Source of the DNA: Achatina immaculata
Lineage: Eukaryota; Mollusca; Gastropoda; Stylommatophora; Achatinidae
Direction: 5' to 3'
Assembly (NCBI GenBank): GCA_009760885.1
Contig: CM019708.1
Location: 15,858,590-15,922,589, forward strand
Length of the DNA: 64,000 nucleotides
Position 1 is the stretch's first letter. Every line of letters begins with the position of its first letter. A program made the translations under genes and the position numbers. Shown piece after piece: positions 11,205 through 23,814 of this stretch. The notes below the pieces were generated by a model that worked only from the letters and a program-made list of their open reading frames with translations, did no database searches and was not told where the DNA came from.

Positions 11205-12630
11205 TTCTGCCACAGCAGAGATTCACAGACAAGATGTGGTGTTAATGCACGTATTGCCACAGCAGAGATTCACAGACAGGATGTGGTGTTAGTGCACGTC
11301 CTGCCACAGCAGAGATTCACAGACAGGATGTGGTGTTAGTGCACGTATTGCCACAGCAGATATTCACAGACAAGATGTGGTGTTAATGCACGTATTGCCA
11401 CAGCAGAGATTCACAGACAGGATGTGGTGTTAGTGAACGTCCTGCCACAGCAGAGATTCACAGACAGGATGTGGTGTTAGTGCACGTATTGCCATAGCAG
11501 AGATTCACAGACAAGATGTGGTGTTAGTGCACGTATTGCCACAGCAGAGATTCACAGACAAGATGTGGTGTTAATGCACGTAATGCCACAGAAGAGATTC
11601 ACAGACAAGATGTGGTGTTAGTGCACGTCCTGCCACAGCAGAGATTCACAGACAAGATGTGGTGTTAGTGCACGTATTGCCACAGCAGAGATTCACAGAC
11701 AAGATGTGGTGTTAGTGCACGTCCAGCCACAGAAGAGATTCACAGACAAGATGTGGTGTTAGTGCACGTCCTGCCACAGCAGAGATTCACAGACAAGATG
11801 TGGTGTTAGTGCACGTATTGCCACAGCAGAGATTCACAGACAAGATGTGGTGTTAGTGCACGTCCAGCCAAAGTAGAGATTCACAGACAAGATGTGGTGT
11901 TAATGCACGTATTGCCACAGCAGAGATTCACAGACAAGATATGGTGTTAGTGCACGTCCTGACACAGCAGAGATTCACAGACAAGATGTGGTGTTAGTGC
12001 ACGTCCTGCTACAGCAGAGATTCACAGACAAGATGTGGTGTTAATGCACGTATTGCCACAGCAGAGATTCACAGACAAGATGTGGTGTTAGTGCACGTCC
12101 TGCCACAGCAGAGATTCACAGACAAGATGTGGTGTTAATGCACGTATTGCCACAGCAGAGATTTACAGACAGGATGTGGTGTTAGTGAACGTCCTGTCAC
12201 AGCAGAGATTCACAGACAAGATGTGGTGTTAATGCACGTCCTGCCACAGCAGAGATTCACAGACAGGATGTGATGTTAGTGCACGTCCTGCCACAGCAGA
12301 GATTCACAGACAGGATGTGGTGTTAGTGCACGTCCTGCCACAAGAGAGATTCACAGACAGGATGTGGTGTTAGTGCGCGTCTTACCACAGTAGAGAATCA
12401 CAGACAAGATGTGATGTTAGTACACGTCTTCTCACAGCAGATATTCACAGACAGGATGTGGTGTTAGCGCACGTCCTGCCACAAGAGAGATTCACAGACA
12501 GGATGTGGTGTTAGTGCGCGTCTTACCACAGTAGAGATTCACAGACAAGATGTGATGTTAGTACTCGTCTTCTCACAGCAGAGATTCATAGACAGGATAT
12601 GATGTTAGTGAACGTCCTGCCACAGCAGGG
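11205..12630. repeat. 47-bp minisatellite
   Basis: About 30 copies of a unit containing CCACAGCAGAGATTCACAGA and GATGTGGTGTTAGTGCACGT occur. Alternating CCTG/ATTG variants at the unit end mark sub-families. It lies in the FREP-A intron between the coiled-coil and Ig exons. Confidence 0.95.
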
Positions 12631-12633
12631 GAA

Positions 12634-12668
<35 letters not shown>

Positions 12669-12700
12669 AAGAGAGAGAGAGAGAAAGAGAGAGAGATAGA
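12630..12700. repeat. GA-rich microsatellite
   Basis: GAGA/GAAA repeats directly follow the 47-bp array. Confidence 0.9.
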
Positions 12701-12779
12701 GATGAGTAGAAGACACTGAAGCAGAGAAAGAAGAGTGAGGTAGAAATATTTGTAATAAATTACCTTGTTGGTACTTCAA

Positions 12780-13272
12780 CTAACATAATCTGGTGGCTTT
12801 GTTTTATACTGTTTAGTACTTCAGCTAACACTCTCTGGTAGCTTTGTTTTATACTGTTTAGTACTTCAGCTAACACTCTCTGGTAGCTTTGTTTTATACT
12901 GTTTAGTACTTCAACTAACACTCTCTGGTAGCTTTGTTTTATACTGTTTAGTACTTCAGCTAACACTCTCTGGTAGCTTTGTTTTATACTGTTTAGCACT
13001 TCAGCTAACACTCTCTGGTAGCTTTGTTTTATACTGTTTAGCACTTCAGAAAACATTCTCTGGTAGCTTTGTTTTATACTGTTTAGCACTTCAGCTGACA
13101 CTCTCTGGTAGCTTTGTTTTATACTGTTTAGTACTTCAACTAACACTCTGGTAGCTTTGTTTTATACTGTTTAGTACTTCAACTAACACTCTGGTAGCTT
13201 TGTTTTATACTGTTTAGTACTTCAACTAACACTCTGGTAGCTTCGTTTTATACTGCTTAATACCTCAACTAA
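12780..13272. repeat. 45-bp minisatellite, copy 1
   Basis: The unit TAGCTTTGTTTTATACTGTT + TAGTACTTCAGCTAACACTC.. is 45 bp. Units nearer the Ig exon lack two or more bases and break the reading frame. On the minus strand the regular part encodes a 15-residue repeat (EVLNSIKQSYQRVLA). I treat it as intronic because the frame is lost toward the exon. Positions from 12813 belong to the 1,505-bp duplication. Confidence 0.9.
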
Positions 13273-13347
13273 CACACTTTGCTAGCCCTGTTTCATGCTA
13301 CATTAACATTACAAGTTTAAAATGTAAAAAAAGAATTAAATATTTAC

Positions 13348-13770
13348 CACAGCTGGAGCCGTTGTTTAGTTCTTTGGGCGTTACAGTTTCAGAAATCAGA
13401 TCAATCTGCCCACTCGTATTCACAAATTGTAGTTCACACTGAAAGCTACCAAACAAACAGTCTGTTTCATCACGAAAGTCCAAAGTCAAGTTAGCATGGT
13501 ACCTGGATATACTGCCTGACCCTTTTATGCTGTTACTCTTGATCTGTTCTAGGTATTGACCCGTGGCATTGACCAGGACAGATGCAAGCTCTAACCTGCT
13601 GTCTGCTTGTGTGACGTCGTAAACAGATATCTCAAAAACGGTAAAGATATTTCCGTCTCTTACGACGTCGTTCCAACACTGGAGATGTCCACAGACGTCA
13701 TATCCGGGCTTTCTCTCCATGGTGAGTGAGAGACCTGAAGACATGTTTGAGACATACACTTTCCACTTTT
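13348..13770 (-). CDS. FREP-A, Ig-like domain exon, copy 1
   Basis: The minus strand encodes an Ig-superfamily domain in a single 423-nt exon, starting after AAGACAG (13771) and ending at TGTG/GTAAAT (13348), phase 1-1. It shows the variable-type features GYDVCGHLQCW and, near the end, D-x-LFGSFQCELQF, the equivalent of the F-strand Tyr-x-Cys region. It then ends in ETVTPKELNNGSSC. In FREPs an N-terminal IgSF domain precedes the coiled coil and FBG domain. Phase 1-1 means this exon can be skipped or repeated without a frameshift. The open frame continues upstream, but I see no clear signal peptide there. Confidence 0.75.
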
Positions 13771-14317
13771 CTGTCTTAAGTTTAGCAGTTAAAATGAACA
13801 AAGACATGAAACATTTTGCTAAATTTAGGCAAAAAGATATTGGAAACTGATAAAAAGATAAAACACGAATCAAGGACGCTTGATGAGAACATAAACTGAA
13901 GCTTGGATTGAACTTAACAGTTTCAGAAATGTTGTAACTATAAAGATGAGGTCATTTTAACTATAAAAACTGAGTTAAGTTGACTATAAACATTGATTCA
14001 TATTTGCTATAAACATTGATACATGTTAAGTATCAAGATTTGATTCGTGTTAACAAAGTTTTGAATGCAGCTTTTCAAAATGTATTACTAGTGTTAAAAT
14101 AAATGACACAGAAACAGAAAAGAAACTTGGAAAACGAGGAGATTCTGCCACAAGAAATACACTTAGCGTCGATTTACTACAGTTATAAAAAGTGTTACGT
14201 TAGTAGTAATCCATTCAGTGTTTGCTTTCTTATGTGGTAAAGATTGATAATCTGGTGAATGTGATTTTTCCACTTAGTTTGATGATTACTCGCCAGATTA
14301 TATGTATATTTTCTTGT
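13771..14317 (-). other. Intronic spacer between Ig exon copies
   Basis: This is AT-rich sequence with no recognised domain. It is duplicated at 15276-15822. Repeated AACTATAA-type phrases occur around 13930-14020. Confidence 0.5.
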
Positions 14318-14778
14318 TTAGTACTTCAGCTGACACTCTCTGGTAGCTTTGTTTTATACTGTTTAGTACTTCAGCTAACACTCTCTGGTAGCTTTGTTTT
14401 ATACTGTTTAGTACTTCAACTAACACTCTCTGGTAGCTTTGTTTTATACTGTTTAGTACTTCAGCTAAAACTCTCTGGTAGCTTTGTTTTATACTGTTTA
14501 GCACTTCAGCTAAAACTCTCTGGTAGCTTTGTTTTATATTGTTTAGCACTTCAGAAAACATTCTCTGGTAGCTTTGTTTTATACTGTTTAGCACTTCAGC
14601 TGACACTCTCTGGTAGCTTTGTTTTATACTGTTTAGTACTTCAACTAACACTCTGGTAGCTTTGTTTTATACTGTTTAGTACTTCAACTAACACTCTGGT
14701 AGCTTTGTTTTATACTGTTTAGTACTTCAACTAACACTCTGGTAGCTTCGTTTTATACTGCTTAATACCTCAACTAAC
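14318..14778. repeat. 45-bp minisatellite, copy 2
   Basis: The same array as 12813-13272, starting abruptly at 14318 at the duplication junction. It carries a few base changes, for example CTAAAACTC for CTAACACTC in two units. Confidence 0.9.
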
Positions 14779-14852
14779 ACACTTTGCTAGCCCTGTTTCA
14801 TGCTACATTAACATTACAAGTTTAAAATGTAAAAAAAGAATTAAATATTTAC

Positions 14853-15275
14853 CACAGCTGGAGCCGTTGTTTAGTTCTTTGGGCGTTACAGTTTCAGAAA
14901 TCAGATCAATCTGCCCACTCGTATTCACAAATTGTAGTTCACACTGAAAGCTACCAAACAAACAGTCTGTTTCATCACGAAAGTCCAAAGTCAAGTTAGC
15001 ATGGTACCTGGATATACTGCCTGACCCTTTTATGCTGTTACTCTTGATCTGTTCTAGGTATTGACCCGTGGCATTGACCAGGACAGATGCAAGCTCTAAC
15101 CTGCTGTCTGCTTGTGTGACGTCGTAAACAGATATCTCAAAAACGGTAAAGATATTTCCGTCTCTTACGACGTCGTTCCAACACTGGAGATGTCCACAGA
15201 CGTCATATCCGGGCTTTCTCTCCATGGTGAGTGAGAGACCTGAAGACATGTTTGAGACATACACTTTCCACTTTT
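14853..15275 (-). CDS. FREP-A, Ig-like domain exon, copy 2
   Basis: This is an identical translation to the exon at 13348-13770, with the same acceptor, donor and phase 1-1. Because it lies upstream on the same strand, a transcript could in principle carry two tandem identical Ig domains or choose one. Alternatively this could be an assembly duplication of one exon. Confidence 0.7.
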
Positions 15276-15822
15276 CTGTCTTAAGTTTAGCAGTTAAAAT
15301 GAACAAAGACATGAAACATTTTGCTAAATTTAGGCAAAAAGATATTGGAAACTGATAAAAAGATAAAACACGAATCAAGGACGCTTGATGAGAACATAAA
15401 CTGAAGCTTGGATTGAACTTAACAGTTTCAGAAATGTTGTAACTATAAAGATGAGGTCATTTTAACTATAAAAACTGAGTTAAGTTGACTATAAACATTG
15501 ATTCATATTTGCTATAAACATTGATACATGTTAAGTATCAAGATTTGATTCGTGTTAACAAAGTTTTGAATGCAGCTTTTCAAAATGTATTACTAGTGTT
15601 AAAATAAATGACACAGAAACAGAAAAGAAACTTGGAAAACGAGGAGATTCTGCCACAAGAAATACACTTAGCGTCGATTTACTACAGTTATAAAAAGTGT
15701 TACGTTAGTAGTAATCCATTCAGTGTTTGCTTTCTTATGTGGTAAAGATTGATAATCTGGTGAATGTGATTTTTCCACTTAGTTTGATGATTACTCGCCA
15801 GATTATATGTATATTTTCTTGT

Positions 15823-16200
15823 TCATTAATTCATCATGTGTCGTTCAAGTAAGCTTCTTCTTCTTCTTCTTGAAACCGCTAGCTGGTATTATTTGTCCGA
15901 CGCCGTGAAGATGTTGAGTGACAGCACCGTGTCGGATTGGGAGTGGGTTATGGCGGATATTTTTTCATCCCTGAGTTGAACTAAAAAAAGCAGATGGTGT
16001 GTAGTACTTCTTTAACTGACTCCACCACCGTGGGGGCCGTGGTGGTCCCTGCCTCGCTAGCCAGACTAGACTTGGTACTTGCTGCCGCCAGAGAGGTGGG
16101 ACAGGGTCTTATTTAGCTATGGCTCGCCAACACTGATGCTAGTAACCCAGCTATGGGTCGCTGATTGCCAAGTGGGACGTCTTCACCCCTGCAATCTTCG
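15823..16200. other. Intergenic DNA with a dispersed repeat piece
   Basis: Contains a CTT run (15856-15872). The segment around 16085-16115 (GAGAGGTGGGACAGGGTCTT) matches the minus strand near 31145-31175, so it belongs to a dispersed family. No gene seen. Confidence 0.4.
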
Positions 16201-16670
16201 TTACTCTACAAACTCTATGTTGTTGTTATGTTACTCTACGTGCCGTGTATTGTTGTTATGTTACTCTACGTGCTTTCTGTTGTTATGTTACTCTACGTGC
16301 TCTGTGTTGTTGTTATGTTACTCTACGTGCTTTCTGTTGTTATGTTACTCTACGTGCTTTCTGTTATGTTACCCTACGTGCTCTGTGTTGTTGTTATGTT
16401 ACTCTACGTGCTCTGTGTTATTGTTATGTTACTCTCCATGCTCTGTGTTGTTTTTATATTATACTACGTCTTCTGTGCTGTTATTATGTTATATTATACT
16501 ACGTCTTCTGTGCTGTTATTATGTTATATTATACTACGTCTTCTGTGCTGTTATTATGTTATATTATACTACGTCTTCTGTGCTGTTATTATGTTACTCT
16601 ACGTGCTCTGTGTTGTTGTTATATTATACTACGTCTTCTGTGCTGTTATTATGTTACTCTACGTGCTCTG
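16200..16670. repeat. About 24-36 bp minisatellite (TTACTCTACGTGCTCTGTGT), left part
   Basis: Irregular copies of a unit whose main form is 30 bp. A second variant, ATTATACTACGTCTTCTGTG, is interspersed. The array is cut by an RTE insertion and resumes at 17835. Confidence 0.9.
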
Positions 16671-17834
16671 TATATATTCAATCTAAGATTAATAATAGAG
16701 AAATGCAGGGAGTTTAATGTGAATCTATATTTATCCTTTATAGACTACTCAAAGGCATTTGACTGTGTACAACACCAGAAACTTTGGGAAATAATGGAAA
16801 AAATGGGATTTCCAACACATTTGATACAATTAACATCACTGCTGTATTTAGACCAACAAGCAGCAGTAAGAATAAATGGTGAAACAACAACTTGGTTTGA
16901 CATAAAACAAGGGGTCCGTCAGGGGTGCATATTGTCACCCTACTTATTTAACTTGTATACTGAAAATATAATGAGGAATGTTAGAGAAGATGTAGACAAA
17001 GAATATTACGATGCCATAACAGTTGGAGGTTATGAAATACCAGAGATTAGATATGCTGATGACACAGTATTGCTGTCCACAACACAAGAAGGAATGGAAA
17101 AACTAATTATGTCAGTCCGCAAGAACAGCGAAGAGCAGAACCTCTACCTTAATGCAAAGAAAACTAAAGTGATGACAACTGACAAAACAAACAAGGCAAC
17201 TGAAATATGTATCAATGAGGAAAAACTGGAAGAAGTGGAGAGTTTTGAATATCTTGGATCACTACTAACTAATAATGGAGATACAATGAGGGAAATTAAA
17301 AGGAGGACATCTATTGCTCTTCAGAAAGTAAAACAAATAAAGAATCTGTGGAGAGGAGCAGGCAGAACCACAAAAATAAGATTTTTAAGGGCATGCATCT
17401 TTCCCATCGCAACATATGCCTGTGAGACCTGGACACTTAACAAAACAGCTGAGAAACACATAAATGCCTTTGAATGTAAATGCTATAGAAGAGTTCTCCA
17501 AATATCGTGGACACAAAAAAGAACAAATATATCTATACTACAAGAGCTTAATATTGAAGAAGGTTGGCTAGTAAAGAGGATTAAAGAGAGAAAACTTAAA
17601 TATTTTGGACACATTAAACGTCATGATAATTTAGAGAAGACCGTCTTGGAAGGATACATAATGGGAAAAAGAAAAAGAGGAAGACCGAAACGAAGATGGC
17701 TGCAAGACATCGTTGATGATCTGGAAATGGATGCAGCAGCAGCAGGCCATCTTGCTCACAACCGAGAGGCCTACAGGAGTGCTGTTTGGGAGGCAAAGTT
17801 CCACAAGGGACATGCAAAGGAATGAATGAATGAA
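16671..17834 (+). mobile_element. RTE-like family 2 copy inserted in a minisatellite
   Basis: A 5'-truncated element with an ATGAATGAATGA-type tail typical of RTE 3' ends. It is flanked by ACGTGCTCTG at 16661-16670 and 17835-17844, a 10-bp target-site duplication. Because the target is itself a tandem repeat, the duplication could be partly chance register. Confidence 0.85.
16680..17825 (+). pseudogene. RTE reverse transcriptase, 5'-truncated but open
   Basis: About 380 codons are open without a stop, ending at TGA 17823-17825. In order: motif A (FIDYSKAFDCV), motif B (GVRQGCILSP), catalytic YADDTVLLS, thumb region, then the RTE C-terminus with KYFGHIKRHD, KRKRGRPKRRW and GHAKE. This is the best-preserved RT in the window. 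The endonuclease and RT fingers are missing, so it is a dead copy. The open frame extending left into the array is accidental. Confidence 0.8.
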
Positions 17835-18255
17835 ACGTGCTCTGTGTTGTTATTATGTTACTCTACGTGCTCTGTGTTGTTATTATGCTACTCTACGTTC
17901 TCTGTGTTGTTATTATGTTACTCTACGTGCTCTGTGTTGTTATTATGTTACTCTACGTGCTCTGTGTTGTTATTATGCTACTCTACGTGCTCTGTGTTGT
18001 TATTATGTTACTCTACGTGCTCTGTGTTGTTATTATGCTACTCTACGTCCTCTGTGTTGTTATTATGCTACTCTACGTGCTCTGTGTTGTTATTATGCTA
18101 CTCTACGTTCTCTGTGTTGTTATTATGCTACTCTACGTGCTCTGTGTTGTTATTATGCTACTCTACGTACTCTGTGTTGTTATTATGCTACTCTACGTGC
18201 TCTGTGTTGTTATTATGCTACTCTACTTGTTCTGTGTTGTTATTAAGTTTGGCTG
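17835..18255. repeat. 30-bp minisatellite, right part
   Basis: Fourteen regular copies of GTGCTCTGTGTTGTTATTAT + GTTACTCTAC with T/C variation. All three forward frames are open, showing that this is not coding. Confidence 0.95.
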
Positions 18256-18344
18256 AGCGTCTCTGTCCGACTGATGGACAGCTCATTCACTGTTCCTTAA
18301 ATAATTACAACTAAATAATCTGGCAGTCTCCTAAGTTTATTTAC

Positions 18345-18985
18345 CACCAATAGGCGACGTGCCGCTAGTCTATGGGGGTCATGTGTCTCCACAGAACTCG
18401 GTCCTTGATATTTTCATCACCTCAAGTTGGTGATTTTGTTTTGTTTTGTTTTGTTTTGCCATCGCGTTAGACTGTCCACGAATGTTTTTATTTTCTCTTG
18501 GTCGTTCTCTGTATCTTTTTCCCATTTATCTTTCCTGCTTTTGTGACGTTTTCAAGCTATCTGCTTTTCACTGTACATCACGTGAAAGACGACTTTCGAA
18601 TTATTGTGGATTAATTCGGTTTCTTTCTTCGTTTGTTTTCGTTAGACATTCCTTGTTTGTCATCTTAGCTGTCTATGGTATTCTTAACATTCTTCTGAGG
18701 AACCACATCTCTGCTGCTTCTAATGATCTCTGCATCGACCTGTTGACAGTCCGTAGAATAAGATATGGTCAGTGTAGCATTTTAGGATTTTATTTCTGAT
18801 GTTCGGCGATAGAGATGCATTGCAACAGATGTTTCTCATTTGTTTGAAAGCAGTTTTGGCTTGGCATACTCTATTCTCGATTTCAGAGGTGCTTTTCTCA
18901 TCTGATGTTACTCCAGTGCCCAGAATGTTTAAATAGATACACCTTCCTCAAGGTTGTTCCTTATACTTTAATTTTATGCTCTTGA
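18345..18985 (-). mobile_element. Old RTE family 1-like 3' fragment
   Basis: The minus strand of this stretch aligns by eye with the 3' part of the 1.4-3.5 kb copy (for example the region around 'catctctgctgcttctaatgatctctgca', 18704-18732). It has many indels and a TTTTG repeat inside (18430-18458). It is heavily decayed. Confidence 0.6.
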
Positions 18986-20250
18986 TTTAAGAAAAAGGAC
19001 ACATATCTCACATGTCTTGCCATAATATCAGTAATCTTTAAAAGATTATCACATTTTAAGTTTTAAAAAAAATCGTAGGAGGAAAGCACCATTATCATGT
19101 GTCATATACCCAGGGAAAGTTGGCTATTGTTCGCCTTGTTCTAACAGTCTATGTGGTATATCTGAATCCAGTCCATCTTTTTATGTGACTGCATCCCGTT
19201 TATATTTTGTGCCCTCTTGTTGCTCTTTCTTTTTTCTTGAAACTCTTCCACGAGCATAGTTTGTATAACTGTGTCATGTCTTTTGATACGACTGATATAT
19301 TTTTACTGTCTGTGTCTTATGTTTTTCATTTAGTTCTTTTCTATTTAAGTAGATTTAGTGATTCTTTGTTTTTATTTCTGTCCAAAGAATCCGCCCTGTT
19401 CTTCAATGGAAGAACATAAAATATGCATATTTACATACATTTTAAAGATTTTCCAACATATTTTAAGAAAAAAAATACTTGATTGCTTTCTATAAACTTT
19501 CACACTTACCATATGTGTCGTATAGAAGAGAAATTAGAATAAAACATATCACAGTTTTCTCCCGAGAGGCCATACTTCACAGCGTTGCCTCTTCAAACTA
19601 CAGTACTGCACTAGGAACGCTTCAGTTATATACTTATACACTAATTATTCGTGTGGTGCTTAAGACTACAGTACTGCACAAAGGACATGAGACTACAGTG
19701 CAGAATTACAGCCGAAACTAAAACTGTACGCTCATTTGGTGCCGATTAAGAATGTACGTCATCTGTGAATTTGAACAAATGGCTTGCATAATAAACCGAT
19801 AAGATTTAATCAAATCAGCTTATCTGGATCATGTACATTTTGCAGGATGTAAGCTGACAGTTTAGAGAAACGAAACATAGTCAGCCCTTTATTATGATAG
19901 TCATAAAGCCAAAGTCACAAACTGTAGTTATGTTTTACACACATCCCAGAGAATTTAGCACTATCTTTTGTTGTTTAGCTTCTCTTGACTGACTCTACCG
20001 AGGTCTGATTGGCATAGGCAACCTTAGTAAGAACATGTTAGTTCTGTGAGGCTTAATCTTTTCATGCCTACGCTTTAAGCCTTAATGTTCGACATTCTTT
20101 TTCGCCTTAAATTGATAAATTTCTGCGCTAAGTGTGCCCGTTCGTGTGGCTTCCATAAAGTCTGATTGATGAGGCTACTGGCGGTGTCTTCTTACGTGGC
20201 CTCAGGTGAGATGATTTCTAATAAGTAACACGAAGCTCCACATCGAAAAG
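18986..20250. other. Intergenic DNA, nothing recognised
   Basis: AT-rich, with only short open frames and no domain. A signal-peptide or first exon for FREP-A could lie here but I cannot support one. Confidence 0.3.
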
Positions 20251-20254
20251 GTCA

Positions 20255-22785
20255 CATTTCATGCATGATAAACACTTGACAGGCACCCAGGTAAGACATT
20301 TTATGTATGATAAACACTTGAAAGGCACGCAGGTAAGACATTTTATGTATGATAAACACGTGATAGGCATACAGGTAAGACATTTCACGTATGATAAACA
20401 CTTGACAGGAACCCAAATAAGACATTTAATGCTTGACAAACAATTGACAGGCACACAGGTAAGACATTTAATGCCTGACAAACAATTGACAGGCACACAG
20501 GTAAGACATTTCATGTATGACAAATAATTGACAGGCACACAGGTAAGACATTTAATGCCTGACAAACAATTGACAGGCACACAGGTAAGACATTTCATGT
20601 ATGATAAACACTTGAAAGGCAACCAGGTAAGACATTTCATGTATGATAAACACTTGACAGACACCCAGGTAAGACATTTCATGTATGATAAACACTTGAC
20701 AGATACCCAAGTAAAACATTTCATGTATGATAAACACTTGACAGGCACACAGGTAAGACATTTCGTGTATGATAAACACTTGACAGACACCCAGGTAAGA
20801 CATTTCATGTATGATAAACACTTGATAGGCATCCAGGTAAGACATTTCATGTATGATAAACACGTGACAGGCACCCAGGTAAGACATTTCATGTATGATA
20901 AACACGTGACAGGCACACAGGTAAGACATTTAATGCCTGACAAAAAATTGACAGGCACACAGGTAAGACATTTCATGCCTGACAAACACTCGACAGGCAC
21001 ACAGGTAAGACATTTCATGCATGACAAACAATTGACAGGCACACAGGTAAGACATTTCATGTATAATAAACACTTGACAGGCAACCAGGTAAGACATTTC
21101 ATGTACGATAAACACGTGACAGATACCCAGGTAAAACATTTCATGTATGATAAACACTTGACAGGCACACAGGTAAGACATTCATGTATGATAAACACTT
21201 GACAGAAACCCAGGTAAGACATTTCGTGTATGATAAACACTTGACAGACACCCAGGTAAGACATTTCATGTATGATAAACACTTGATAGGCACCCAGGTA
21301 AGACATTTCATGTATGATAAACACGTGACAGGCAACCAGGTAAGACATTTCATGCATGATAAACACGTGACAGGCACACAGGTAAGACATTTCATGTATG
21401 ATAAACACTTGACAGACACCCAGGTAAGACATTTCATGTATGATAAACACTTGACAGATACCCAAGTAAAACATTTCATGTATGATAAACACTTGACAGG
21501 CACACAGGTAAGACATTTCGTGTATGATAAACACTTGACAGACACCCAGGTAAGACATTTCATGTATGATAAACACTTGATAGGCATCCAGGTAAGACAT
21601 TTCATGTATGATAAACACGTGACAGGCACCCAGGTAAGACATTTCATGTATGATAAACACGTGACAGGCACACAGGTAAGACATTTAATGCCTGACAAAA
21701 AATTGACAGGCACACAGGTAAGACATTTCATGCCTGACAAACACTCGACAGGCACACAGGTAAGACATTTCATGCATGACAAACAATTGACAGGCACACA
21801 GGTAAGACATTTCATGTATAATAAACACTTGACAGGCAACCAGGTAAGACATTTCATGTACGATAAACACGTGACAGATACCCAGGTAAAACATTTCATG
21901 TATGATAAACACTTGACAGGCACACAGGTAAGACATTTCATGTATGATAAACACTTGACAGAAACCCAGGTAAGACATTTCGTGTATGATAAACACTTGA
22001 CAGACACCCAGGTAAGACATTTCATGTATGATAAACACTTGATAGGCACCCAGGTAAGACATTTCATGTATGATAAACACGTGACAGGCAACCAGGTAAG
22101 ACATTTCATGCATGATAAACACGTGACAGGCACACAGGTAAGACATTTCATGTATGATAAACACGTGACAGGCAACCAGGTAAGACATTTCATGTATGAT
22201 AAACGCTTGACAGGCACCCAGGTAAGACACTTCATGTATGATAAACACGTGACAGGCACACAGGTAAGACATTTCATGTATGATGAACACTTGACAGGCA
22301 GCCAGGTAAGACATTGCATGTATGATAAACACGTGACAGGCACCCAGGTAAGACATTTCATGTATGATAAACACGTGACAGGCACCCAGGTAAGACATTT
22401 CATGTATGATAAACACTTGACAGAAACCCAGGTAAGACATTTCGTGTATGATAAACACTTGACAGACACCCAGGTAAGACATTTCATGTATGATAAACAC
22501 TTGATAGGCACCCAGGTAAGACATTTCATGTATGATAAACACGTGACAGGCACACAGGTAAGACATTTCATGTATGATGAACACTTGACAGGCAGCCAGG
22601 TAAGACATTGCATGTATGATAAACACTTGACAGGCACCCAGGTAAGACATTTCATGTATGATAAACACGTGACAGGCACCCAGGTAAGACATTTCATGTA
22701 TGATAAACACGTGACAGGCACACAGGTAAGACATTTCATGTGTGATAAACACTTGACAGGCAGCCAGGTAAAACACTTCATGTAG
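20255..22785. repeat. 42-bp minisatellite with splice-donor-like core
   Basis: About 60 copies of GTATGATAAACACTTGACAG + GCACCCAGGTAAGACATTTCAT occur. Nearly every unit contains CAGGTAAGA, the consensus metazoan 5' splice site, on the plus strand. A block of about 18 units is repeated with an offset of about 755 bp (marker AGATACCCAAGTAAAAC at 20701 and 21456). The unit length divisible by three creates 500-residue open frames on both strands. Confidence 0.95.
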
Positions 22786-23560
22786 AAATTTGAACAAATG
22801 ACAACAGCACGCTACCAACGCCCCGATCATGGAAAACATCAGGTTAGTTTAATGGTGGCTCAGGATGATGATAAAGCTCATATGATGGATGATGATATAT
22901 CGAGTGACATCTGAAAATATTATGTTGTTGAGATCAACATACACAGAAGCGTATGCTCTTTTTGATGTGGAAATTATCTTGAACCCGGATTTTGCGGATA
23001 AACAACTTTTTTAAATTGATTGTATTATAGTTCGTATTTGGTGAGAAGTAGTTAGTACTTTTGAAAGATTTTGGGGAGGGGGGATAATGATGATAATATA
23101 CTGTAGAGATCAATTAAAATCGATATTTTGTCAGTCAAAGGGAAGTAATAAACTTTAAAAGTAAAGGTAGTTGATCCAGTCCCTTATTTTAATACTGATT
23201 ATTTTTATTACTCACCTCATTTTTCCACGGGAAAAGAAAGTTAGTCCCAGCTCAGGTAATATTGACTGGTAATGTAAAGTTGCACGGGATATGTAATGTT
23301 AGCTTAGGGAAAAGTTAAAATGTAGAGATTTAGTTTTTAGGAAATTGTTTGTTTAAGAAACCAAAAGTTATAAAAACATGTAACTTCACTTGAATACAGT
23401 TTTTCATGATGGAACTTCGGGAAAGCTTAATGGATGTAGGCGAATGTATGTCCTTCACCATGAAATAAATAAATAAAAAGGTGGTCTTTCTACCCTGGTT
23501 AAGTAGATTTTAATCTACAAACCCTCACCACACACGTGGTAAAGTTATCTAGCGAGCCCA
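22786..23560. other. Intergenic DNA, nothing recognised
   Basis: No coding or repeat structure beyond an AAATAAAT run near 23466. Confidence 0.4.
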
Positions 23561-23814
23561 TGCGGGCAAAAAAAGTAATTTTTAATTAAAAAAAATAAAA
23601 GAAAAAAAAAAGGAATATTTTGTAGAGAATATTTAAGAGTCAGATATTATTGTTATTGGATGATTATTGGGATTCAGTGTAGAAAGTCAGTGTACATGTA
23701 GTGCAGAAGTTTAGTTTCAGTTCAGTTCTGTCAGAGATGATGTATCTCTGTTTCGTTGAAATGCAGTTCTGGGTTTTCATTCACCATTTGTTGTGATAGG
23801 CCGCTGTTGGCGAG

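Larger units (their letters stand above)
12813..15822. repeat. 1,505-bp direct tandem duplication carrying the Ig exon
   Basis: Segment 12813-14317 is repeated at 14318-15822 with a constant offset of 1505. The unit contains part of the 45-bp array, the whole Ig exon and about 550 bp upstream. By eye the unique part, including the exon, is identical. I count about four single-base differences, all in the array part. Confidence 0.9.

Noticed and set aside
12760..13146. A 15-residue helical repeat (EVLNSIKQSYQRVLA) that could be a FREP coiled coil
   Set aside because: The frame breaks in units next to the Ig exon, and its possible AAG/GTAATT donor is in the wrong phase for the next exon.
16245..16675. 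RT frame extended leftward as one 526-residue protein
   Set aside because: The left part is minisatellite; the retrotransposon starts at 16671, marked by its target-site duplication.
20218..22839. Frames of 488-546 codons on both strands
   Set aside because: They arise from a 42-bp array; several frames are open on both strands and the content is a 14-residue repeat.
22780..22839. A signal-peptide-like start (MFSMIGALVACCC) upstream of FREP-A on the minus strand
   Set aside because: It runs into the 42-bp array and has no convincing phase-1 donor; possible but not supportable.
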